A stretch of DNA of 64,000 bases from positions 27,134,412-27,198,411 of the forward strand of contig NC_092675.1 in assembly GCF_964355755.1 (NCBI RefSeq), given 5' to 3'. Under the pieces are notes generated by a model. It was not told the origin of the DNA, ran no database searches, and saw nothing but the letters and a program-made list of their open reading frames with translations. Source of the DNA: Antedon mediterranea (Eukaryota > Echinodermata > Crinoidea > Comatulida > Antedonidae). Below are positions 36,001 to 48,000 of the stretch, piece by piece; positions within the stretch are counted from its first letter, which is position 1; each line of letters starts with the position of its first letter. Position numbers and translations under genes: made by a program.

Positions 36001-39000
36001 GAATTGCCGTAGCTGTTTCGCAGAGTGATTTGCAACACTAAATAGTTCATTATCCGCATTGCCTTGCGCTTTTTGCCCCTTCAATGTTCTCTTGGTTCTT
36101 TTTGGCGTGGCTGGTTCTACAAAAAATATATAATATAATCAATTACTACAAAATCTGCGATTAAAACTGGTTACACCATCACTATTTTAGAAGATAGTAA
36201 TATGAAGATCGCTGTACTCTATTGTTTATTCTACAAAGAGAGCTAGAAGGTAGTGGAGCTGTAGCTTGGTGGTTAACCTGCTTGCCTTCCAATCCCAATG
36301 TCCAGAGTTCAATCCTGACTTAGTGACAGGTTTGTAACTCACGACTCTTTCAACTCCACTCCCTAAGCCTCAAATGAGACTTAATTAAGTTACTCACTGT
36401 TGCATGCGTATGAAATAAAACAAAGAAGTTACCAGTAGGTTTATCTTGCGGTAGTGTAAGCAAATACTTAACAAGAGTTGTGAGTGTGACCAGTTGACTG
36501 CTTGTTGAACATTGGTGACAGAGCGACAATGGTAACTTATAAACATGCGAAAACTGAAATAAAAAATTCATTACAAAAATTAATGAACACAGGTATAGAT
36601 AGCAACATTGTTATTAGGCCTACTAATATTAATGTATTCTTCCATAATTAAATAAAAACACCTATCTTTAAGACCCAACAATTGTCCTTTTTAAAAAAAA
36701 ATATATATTTTTTTCAAATAAAGTAGAGGACAAATCTGAGACACAAAAAAAAAGTGTGATGTGTCCAAATATGGTAGTGATGTGCCCAAATATGGTAGTG
36801 ATGTGCCCAAATATGGTAGTTATATGACATCATCATGTTCATATATGGCCATTTTTGTAACATAATAATTGATAGTGTAGACAGGGCTTAACTAATTACC
36901 TTATGATCATCTTCCTCCTTTGCGTCACCACCAAGGCTAGAATTCTCCACTTGGTTTGTCAACAAAAGAACTACAAGCATCCAGAGGTAACGTTCGTGTC
37001 CTAATGTTGTGATCAGTTCAGTGAACAACATCATTTGTCTATGCTCTGGCACATGAGGCAATGCATCGACAAACACACGCAACACCATAGCAACATTGCT
37101 ATCGCTTTCTGATGTCAGAGCACCCTCTGATGTTTTACTATCGTTTGCCTGAATAGAATAAAAGTAAGATTTTTAACAATTTACAGGCTAAAGGTCCATT
37201 TACACTAGGACGATAACGATCGACGATAAATAGACAAACTATGCATTTTTTATACATAAAACAATAGAAATACAAACACTATTCATTCTAGAACTATAAA
37301 ATAACTATCTGTGCTTCCTTTGATGAAAATTATATTTTCACACATCCAATCAAATGACGTCATGATTTGAAAGAGCAAAAATATCGTACAAATACAACGA
37401 TTTTATTGTTTTTATTTATCATGACGTCATTTGATTGGAATTTTAAAAATATTATTTTTATCAAAGACAGCATAAACGATTATCCTATAGTTCTAGAACG
37501 AAAACATTTCTAATTTCTTTTGTTTTATGTAAAACAAATGCATGCTTATATATTTATCGTCGATCGTTAACAAGCTACATCAGTTGATTTGTTGTTGAGT
37601 TGGTTACCTAGTAAAAATATAAGTTTATAATTAATGAATATAACATATTACATTTGCATTCAATATAAGATTTTGAAAGACTTTTTTTTCATTTAAATTT
37701 TCCTACCTTGACCAAAGTTGGTATAATCGTTTGAATCGTACGCTGAATGACTTGAAAACTATAATTATCATCTTGACGCAGTAAGTGCGCCCCCATAAAT
37801 GTAAAAATTGACATAATGTTGTGGAGGACACGTTCCTATAAATAAAAATTAATGTTTTCATTAACATAAGATAACTTAAATAACATAGAATAAAACTAAC
37901 TACAAATAATAAAAGTCATGATTCAATGGTTGGAAATGATCCAAGAACAACAAAATCATGTATGTAGCTCTGTATCATATACTGTGAAATATTTGTTAAA
38001 TGAAATTTCCATTAACACACAGAATCTCCAATATTAATTATCTGCTTCAACTTACTGAAAATAGTTTGGCCAAAGTTCCTAGGAAAAGAAGTGCATGATT
38101 TTGCGTCTGAGGGTTATCAGATGCTCTGACGCACTGTACGACAAGCTCCACATTGATTTGATCTTCACTTATGATGTCAGGAGAGATGCTCTCACCATCA
38201 TCAGAAAGATGAAGGCAGAGGTTCTGTAGTAATGTCAGAACCAGTTGTTGAAGATACTCCACTGATGAAAGTTCTTCCTTCAAGGCAACATTCAAGCATC
38301 TGATGAGAAATAAAACAAAACATATGAAACAAGTCTGAAAATAGGTATTCCTATTTACAAATCTACTTCTTTTAAACATAGCATTCAGTACACTGGTCAA
38401 AAACTACCATATCCCATCAAAAGTGCTTTATCAAAGATGACTTTTTCTTTTAAATTGAAATGATACATTTTATCAAGTTATGTGTAATCATCTTTCACTT
38501 ATTGTAGTTTTTTATTTAGAATTTTCCGTACTTTGAAACTAAAAGTCTTCATTACAGTTTTCGTCCTGTTTCCGGTTTCCATGTTGTCCTCTTTTATGGG
38601 CTGCATTACAAAGCTTTGCTTTTTTTTGAAATTTTGCCACTCTTAGTTTAATAAAATTATTTTTAATATATTATAATGAACTTATTATGAAGAGAAATAA
38701 ATGTTATTTTGATTGATTGATTCTTATTATTAGATATTTACACAATTTGTATAAACATTTACAAACCTCTGAAGCACAGCAAATAACCAAGGCATAAGAA
38801 GCTGGGCATCTTCTATATACTTAATCTTACGTTGTTGTATGATTTCAATAATGTATGTTATACGTTGCAGAGTTCCTTTCTCAAGTGTCTGCTGCTCAGT
38901 AGCAGAGCTTTGAGTAAGTCTGAATAACAAATAAAACATTTAGACTCTGAATAACAAATAAAATGTTTAGAAAAGTGGCAATGATTTGGTATTTCTAATT

Positions 39001-42000
39001 GTCTTAACACAGCATAAACTCTGGTTTATAACCAGTGTCTTTGTGGTCCTAAATTACAGTCACTTCAATCAAAGCCTAGACATCAACAATTATCAGGAGA
39101 AATAAATGAAAGAGTTTTCACAATTTATTTACATTTTTACCAATCTCAGCTTTTAACCATACTGTAAATTATACAATTCTAGATTATATTACATAGTATT
39201 ATAAAATATAGTGTTTCCGGTTCAGTGTTACCTTCTGGCTTTACGAGTCTCACGTATTGAACCTTTTGTGGTTGCTTCCAACTTGGTGAATTCATTCTTA
39301 AGATGTTTTGAACTCAAGGGAAGCTATATACAAAAGAATATTAATATGTTAACACGTTGGTTAAAAAGCAGACAATTTAATTCTATACAGTATAATTATA
39401 ATTATTTAATTGATACACACCTTTTTGAGCATCTTCATAAATTTTGACTGTGTTGATGGGTTATCAGACAACATTACAACATCTAGCACTTTAGATAGCA
39501 TTTGTTCTTGTACTTTCATGCAGCCAATAGTGAGGAAGAATGGCTTAGTTAGCTGAAAGTGAAGAATTAAAATTAGATTATGTAATGGAAATAATGAATG
39601 GTTAGAAGATTGTAAGAGTGAACTATGTTCATCATCTTGATCTCTGTAATAAGTAATTGATTCATTGTTGACTAAAGCACTGTCTACACATCAAACAATA
39701 TGTGAAAAAAATGTGACGTGCTCATATATGGACATGATGATGTCATATCACTACTATAATTGGGCACATCACACTTTTTTTTGTCAAACTAGTTTTATAG
39801 TGTAGACAGATCTTAAGAAAACTAGAGAATAATCAAATAGGGAGTATAATTCAATAAACTGTATCAAAGAATTCTTATGTAAATGTTGCTTTAGTAAGTC
39901 TGCTCACAATTTACTTTGTGCATTGCTGATGTCAGTGTAATACATTTTAGCCTACAAGCTAAGAAATACAACCTGTATAATACCTGTTTAAGAGCAAGTT
40001 CTTGTGGTGTTCCTAAGCCACCAGCTAGAGGAACATCTACACCCAAGGCCTTGATGTAGCTGTCTTGACAGGGCCCAGTCATAAGCTCTGCTGTGTTAGG
40101 TGTGAAGTGTTCTAATATCAGGCTTAGGTTATAACTATCTGTTAAACTCAGTGTTTTATTTTCCACTAGCTTAGAAAGGAGGTCCTTAAGCAGAGTATGC
40201 AAATGAGTTAGAACGACCTTGAAAAAAAACATAATTTAAATTAATAAAATTTTAACAGAGAATTGTAATTGTGCTATAATTCATGATAAACCCAATGTTT
40301 ACAAGAACAACATACCTTTTCATCAGTGTTACATAAGGCAATAAGAACAGCATGTTTGAGAGAAGATGGCAGGCTTGCAACAAGACAATGAAGTAGGGCT
40401 GAGAAGGCAGCATGCTTGTCAGCTGACCTGTTTCCTTTGGAGGGTGATGTTGACTGCTTACTTATAAACACACTCAATATCTGTAGGTTAGAAATTAGCA
40501 TTTTATTCTGACTGACAACCTATTACTGTATGTGTATTCCGTATACATTTTTACATTGCATCCCAGAGTGAACAAAGCTGATTTCAGCATAATGGAAATT
40601 TAAAATAATGCTAACATTTTGTTAATCTTTCTGTAAAAGTTGCTTTAATTTCAAGATGGAAGCCATTTCTTTTTCTACAGTTCATTTTAAATTACAAAAG
40701 CTCTTAACTACATACTTGAGGTAACTGGTTAGCATCTGCAATAATTTCATCTCTTCTCTTATTCAGATGTCTTACAAGGAGGCTGTAGGCAGCAACACAG
40801 TCTTTCTCAATCTTCTCCTTCAAGGCATGTAAGAGGGTCACCCCTGCCTTACGTATTGGTTCAACCGGGCTACAGAGAACACCAAGTAAGGCTGGAAAAA
40901 CTGTAAATATGGATACAATTAGAAAATATACTAAAACAATGGTCGAGTAATATGAGAGAACTGCAGATATTGAAATTTTATTTATTTGGTTGCAATTGTA
41001 ATTAACTGCTGTGGAGTAGCTAGTGATCTGGAGGTCGTGGGTTTGAATCCGACCCGAGAATTACTTGCAAATTTGTTCGCAAGTATTCTCAAATGTACTT
41101 AGTATAAAGTACAAATTACGTCAGAGGGCAGGGCAAAACATTTGACCAAATGTTGTATTCACTCAATTTGGGCCAGCTTCACTACTTACCAACCGAGTCA
41201 GGTGCAAGCAGCTTGTGCACTTGTTCATTGGCCAGTGCTCTTATTGTTGATACTGCTACATTCAAACTGTGGATTGTGATCACTCTAGATGATGTAGTGT
41301 TGGACTTGTCAAGCCAGATAATAGAAAAGAATTCCCACAAGACTGATGAATTTGAAAGATGTACCTGGTCAGGAAGAAAAACTTTTATTACCTTGATACA
41401 ATACACTACAAATTACTTGATAATATTGGTTAACCTGCCTCTCTTTTGTGTATTAAGCTCTGTCTACACTATCAAACTAGTTTGACAAAAAAAGTGTGAT
41501 GTGCCCAAATATGGTAGTGATATACCCAAATATGGTAGTGATATGACATAATCATGTCCATACTGTATATGGGCACACATAATTTTTTTTGTTACATAAA
41601 ATATGATAGTGTAAACAAAAATGTACCTTGAAAAGCTGTAAAGACAAGTCTTTAAATGATTGGCGGAATTCTGCTGCTCGACTGTCTGACACACCAGACA
41701 TAAACATTGAAAAGAGTTGCTTTAAAAGACTGGAATAGAGTCTAACATCACCATTCTCAGAGTCTGACCATATGAGGGCAGCTGTGAAGAGAAAAATAAT
41801 GTACACAACTGTAATTAAAATATTGGCATTAGATACATTGTTTAAACCGAATATGGTAAATTAGAAATTATTATAAATTGTTGGGAAACAAATATCATTT
41901 TACTTACGACCTGAAAGTTCTTTTGGCAAATTAATAACTTTAACAATGGTGCTGAGAGACCAGAGAGTAACATCGGCCAGTCCCACATCAATTAAGTGTG

Positions 42001-45000
42001 ATCCAACGACTTTGGTTTTTTTCTTGCTTAAGAGACGAACACTAAGATTAGATATAAAGTTTGTTGGTAGGCATTCATCAGCCCAGTTGGAAGATAGTGC
42101 AGTTGGGCCCTCCTCAACAATTGCAGTCAGCTGTGTTGAAAGAAGAAAGCATACAGATGTGACGTGTGGTATGAATGACACATAAAAACGCTTTTAGGGT
42201 CTCATTGTGCTGAGCAGCAATCAATGTCAATCATAGTCAAATAAAATGAATTTTATGAATTTCACTCATTACTAATTAATTGTATGGGAATGATATTTAG
42301 TTTGTATAACACATCAATTTTATTTCAACCATCTTTATAAGAGGGTAATCTTCCTAGTTTAGCTCACTGATATTAATATATACATGGACTAAAGTATCTC
42401 TGCTTATATTCATACAACACCAGGACCTAAACTTCACATATCGCGCAAACTCCCAGCCAATGATTTCTCTTTAGCAGTTTCAGTCTTAGAATAAACTAAA
42501 TGAGAAACTTTATAGGTACGTAAAGACTGTTTTATATCCCTTATATCTTAATAATATTATACAGTACACCTAATCATACCTTTTTGCCCTTAATGGCAGT
42601 AATCTTTAATACTTCTGGTTCTAAAAAGGTGATAAATTCATCACAAATAGCTAGGATATCGGTACCATCCTTTTTCTGATGTATCATGCTGGTTAGAATA
42701 GCGGTGATTATGTATTGTATAGCTTGTACGCTTCCCTTCTCTTCGTTAGCGCAACAGTACATAAGTTTTCTCTAAAATACGATAATAAATGATTTATCAG
42801 CTTTCTTAATAATAACACATCGTTCCATACAGCACAGTAGAACCCCTATTAAGGGGACACCTTCTAAAGCTCTGTCCACACTATCAAACTTTATTTGACG
42901 CAAAAATGTGATGTGCCCATATATGAACATGATGACATTATATCACTACCATATACAGTATGGGCACATCACACTTTTTTGTCAAACTAGTGTAGACAGA
43001 GCTTAACCATCCCTTTAATAGGGGGTTTCCCTTAAATAAGTGTTTGCTGAAGTGTTAACAAATATATTTGCCTAAATGGGTGTGTCACAAGGTGTTTTGT
43101 ATTACAAGATGAAAAAAAAACATCATTTTAGACGGCACCCATACTTGAATATCTATTTTTGTAGCTTTAAAATATTGTACTAATAATTGTTCCAAATATT
43201 TTGAATTCTGAACATTGATTTCTACTTATACAATTAATTTTAAATGTAGAATACATTTATATTTCTCAAGACAACTTAAATTTTGGATTATTCCAATATT
43301 TTGTATCCATTAGGTATAGAAGTTGCTTGTTGTATTTATAACACGCATAAGAAATACATTCATTAACAATTTTTTTTTCAAACTTACAATTCTCCGATTG
43401 TCTTCCATGTTCATAGTAACCATGTTGTGTCCGAGTAGGTTAACAAGAGATTCAGTTATTTGATGAACTTCGTCATCATTACATGGTTTGCCATCACAAT
43501 CAGCATAAACTAAATATATATACATATTTAACACATGTTTAAATACAGGTTAAGTTCAAATAATTTTGTTAAAACTATGCAATGTATGTACAGTAAATGG
43601 AAATAAATCTAAAATACACATACCTGTGGCCAAATTTTTCAATAAATTATGATGTGTTGTCATGGCAGCATTCACAATAACATTAATCAGTTTAAAGCGA
43701 ACTGGAAAATTCTCAACAGTAGGAAACAGGTACGGCAGGAGGGCTATCATTGTCCGGTCTACAATGTCCGTTTTATTTGACCACAGATTCGAGGTTGTGA
43801 GTAAAGTTAGGACTCTATGGCCAACTTTAAACCTATAATTGAAAAATGAAAAAACATAAGTATTATGCTCAAATGAATGACTCAATCTCTAGCCGATTAT
43901 CAGCAAGTTCAGACAGCCAATTTTTATGACTACATACCAAGTAGGGTCAGTTCGTCCTCGCCATTTTGTTAGAATTGATAGAAGAGCTTCAAACAGTTCT
44001 CCAGAAGGAAAACAACAAAGCAGGCTCTGAAAATCAAACATCACACATGTGCTGAATATTTCAAAGGGCATCAATCAGTCAATTTAAATTAATTATTTTT
44101 AAATTGCTATTTTTGTTTAGTTTTATTTAGACATAATGTACAATATAATAATAATAAATTTGAACTTTTAAGGACATAATGCATGAAGCCTTTATGCGCT
44201 TCACATAAAAAAGAAAGTAATCCATGAAATAAATAAAATAAAAAAAGTGGGCAAGCGAATAAGGTCGTTTATAATAGTCATATTATCAATAATAATAATA
44301 ATATTAATTAAGGTATTTGTTTTGCGCCAGTATCAACTAACCGAAGCAAAAATCAAAGGCGTTGTATTAGATGTATTAGATGCGTTTTAAGTTCTTTTGT
44401 AAAAATAGCAATAGCTGTTGATTTAGTATCAGCTCAGGTTCAAGGCATTCCTCTACCATAAATCTAATGGTAGGTCTCCTCAGATAAGGACTTTAAACTG
44501 GAGGTCAATCTAGCTCGTGTGCACTTAACAGTGCAGGGGCTATCCAAGTGTCAAAAGGATGGCTGAAGGCTTTAATACTGACCTCTTCACACCATAACGC
44601 TGCTAGTATTACATTAGCGTCATCATCTTGCATTCGAGCTAGAACAGCAGTCACGAAGAACTCATCCAGTTCACCAGCCTACAAGACAAAACACTACATA
44701 ACATGTGGTCTGTCTAATTTTATACCTTTTATTCTTACAATAGTAACAACTTTATTATTTTTTTCATTGTCTTTATAAAATGTTGATTTCGTAAAACTTG
44801 TATTGAGTAAATTCATGAAGAAAACAGTTTTCAAGATAAATAAGTCGAACACACAACAATCTAAACAGTAATTATGTGGATTAGAATACTTTAATTACAC
44901 AACTTTAGAAACCAAATATTTTTGCCTTTTACTGGACCTATTAAATATGTTCTTTATTTATGTTTTGCTGTACTGTGTGTGATACACATTTAAAATCGGT

Positions 45001-48000
45001 ACTGAAAGTGTTATCACATAAAAGACACAATTAAATAATAAATAAAATATGGTAGTTGTCTACTGTGTAAGAACTGTATCTAGTGCTTACCGCTTTGATG
45101 TTTTTCAACAGACGTCTAACTGCGATTTCTCTTGTATGCACCTGAGGGTGATTTAAACTTAGAACCAAACTTGTTTCAGATTCAGGAATTACCTTAAAAA
45201 ATAAGTAAATGTTTCAAAGTTTACTTCAACATCTGTTTTCCTTCCAATTTCATTTGATCTAAACTAAAGCTATGTCTACACTATCAATCATTCATAGCAA
45301 GTATACCTGATGTTTGATTCCCGACAATGAAAGTCCCAAGAAGTCTTGGGCCAGTTCTTTTGACTTCTTTTCTTGTTCTGATGAATGAAACCTTTCCATT
45401 ACATCATCCATAGCAACAGCATATCTGTCAAGAAAACATAAAAGGTAAAAATGTTGATTCAGTTTGATTTATTGGCCTAAAAAATTTTTTTTTATTAAAC
45501 TTTGTTTAATGAGGGTGACTCAAAACAGTGGAGGCTGACATGCATGAGGCCCTAACACTAAAAAACAGGAACGATACAAATACGAAAAAACAGGAAAAGG
45601 AATAACAAAAAGAGACCAATAAAAATATATATATATCCAATCTGCAGACAGTATTCTTTCGATCTTATTAGATCTCGTCAGTGCAGCTCATGTTTTGAAA
45701 TGAAATCTACCGCTGTTATGTTGTCCAAGTACAGAATAGTTTTTAAGTTAAGTAAGTTTTTTTTTAGATGATTTTGTGTTAATGTAGTTGCTAAGAAACT
45801 ATTACTACTAGGCCAAAAAACCTAGTGTTATACACAATTCACTCAAGATTGTAATTTCAAATTCAAAATTCAATGCTCAATAAAAAAACCACTCTAGATT
45901 TGATCAAATTGTGGGTTGGTCAGTCTTGGGTAACACAATTCTAGTTTTAGGCATAATAGTAAATAAAGTTCTATATTCAGAGTGTTGATATGTACAGTAT
46001 ATGATATACACTCAACTCTTCTGAGAACAAAATCTACAATTACTGGAAGCTCTCACAAAAATAAGTCCTACGTCCTACATTTAATTGTAAAAAAACAATA
46101 GTCAAGATTAGCTTTGTTTTGTTTTAATTTAAAGTGCATATCATGTATTGTTTTTCTTCTTTTTTATCTCAGATATCACCATATTTATTGTTTGTTCCAT
46201 TATGGAGGTTCAGACTAAAAGTCATCAAATTTATTTGTACAAATGTATAATATAATATGTTGTGTGAAATAAAACTGAAAGTGTATTTGTATTTACATAA
46301 CAATTGAAAAGTTATAATTAGGAGGTATAGCATATCTGTAATTTCACTGGATATAAATGTCGTAACTTACCTGTTTTCAAGAATATGCATGATCTTTGAA
46401 AGCCGCTGTTTTAATGCAATAATCTCAGCATCATCCAATTCCGAGCAGAACTCAATGTAACCATTCAGTAAACCACTAAAAAAATATATATGTGAAAAAA
46501 ATTAGCATAACTACAAAGTAATCCAAGTTAAAATACACCTTAACAATCATATTAAAAAGTAAAATAGATTGTTTAGAATCACAATTAGACTGTAAAGCTC
46601 TGTCTACACTATCAAACTTTATGTGGTGACAAAAAAAAATGTGATGTGCCTATATATGGACACGATGACATCACATCACTACCATACTGTATTTGGATAT
46701 ATCACTACCGTATTTAGGCACATCACACATTTTTTGTCAAACTAGTTTGATAGTGTAGACAGAGCTTTAATAATTAAGCATGTAAGCATATAAATAACCT
46801 GGCAATTAATTTGGCGGAGGAAACATTCAAGGAAATATCCTGCATTATCTTCTCCAAGAGGGCAGTATACTTGATAGCCTCCAAGTCATCATTTTCATCA
46901 GCATTTTCTGTCTCTTCGATAGCTGCACATATTAATGGACGTAAAAAGAGCGCCATTAGTGGTTCGATATTATGTGCACTAGATAAACGTTGAAGAATCT
47001 GTACAAGACCAGGAAACCGACAGAAGTTGTTGAATGCTCTGCAATAACAATAATAATGTCGGGAATAATGTATATAAAAAAAAAATAATCATTAGCATAG
47101 CAAGAATTTAATGACGCATTGAAGATGCTTCACTATTCTAAAACTTGAATGAATGTTGTTTAATGTGCAAATTTAGAATTTAAGGCTTGGTTTCCTCCCA
47201 CTAGGATGCAACTCAAGCATGCAAGCGCAACACAAGCGAGTTGACCAATGACAGGCGGCAGTTGTTCAAAAATATTCCATCATGTGTAATTGTGATCATG
47301 AAGTTACTTGCATTGCGTCTTAAGCTCTGTCTACACTATCAAACTAGTTTGACAAAAAAAGTGCCAAAATATGGTAGTGATATGCCCAAATAAGGTACTG
47401 ATATGACATCAATGTGTCCACATATAGGCACATCACGTTTTTTGTCGCATAAAGTTTGATAGTGTAGACAGAGTTTTAGTGGGAACCAGGTCTAAACAAA
47501 GTGTTACTAACTGTATACAAGTAAAATGTGAAGGACTTACTTGTCTGGAAACGCAGTGATATCTTGCGTCTGGCATATGGAGGCTAGACAAGCAATGGCT
47601 TCAACACCTAAGCTTGGAACAAGGTGCTGTTGGAAGAAAAGTCATAAAAATAAATGATATTTTTTTGGAAATTGATATCAGTTTGGACTCAAAAAGAACA
47701 TGCAAAGATGCCAATATCAATTTCCTCCAAATTGTAAAATGTTTGGTGTCATTCCAAACTATTTTTTATGAACGTGTTGATAATTTTTGTAATTCCAGTA
47801 CTTTTTAATATAGTTTTTAAATAAAAAAGTTCATTAAATCTCATTTGATTCTGTAAGGACATGTAGCGCAGTGTGTTGAACTGATCCCAAGATCGTGCGT
47901 TTGAATCCAACGCTTGTTGTATTCTTAGACAAGATACTTTACTTGCATTGGCCTCTCTCCACACAAGTGTACAGATACCTGGTTAAGAAACAACTTTGTG

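Larger units (their letters stand above)
27009..40217 (-). other. HEATR1: HEATR1 exons 21-41 (C-terminal half)
   Basis: Exons on the minus strand: 40217-39984, 39552-39421, 39323-39232, 38919-38767, 38299-38056, 37835-37707, 37148-36900, 36553-36433, 36116-35888, 35403-35280, 34732-34589, 33781-33566, 33129-33002, 31794-31695, 31371-31219, 30593-30459, 29996-29723, 28781-28642, 28392-28234, 27498-27390, 27097-27009. The exons at about 29996-28234 cover the conserved BP28CT region (SFRPMFLKLYNWA, FYQMTDMFAEKMKSIF). LKTRNSDPK is joined directly to VRFAALVMLEEI across the last long intron, as in other animals. Confidence 0.93.
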
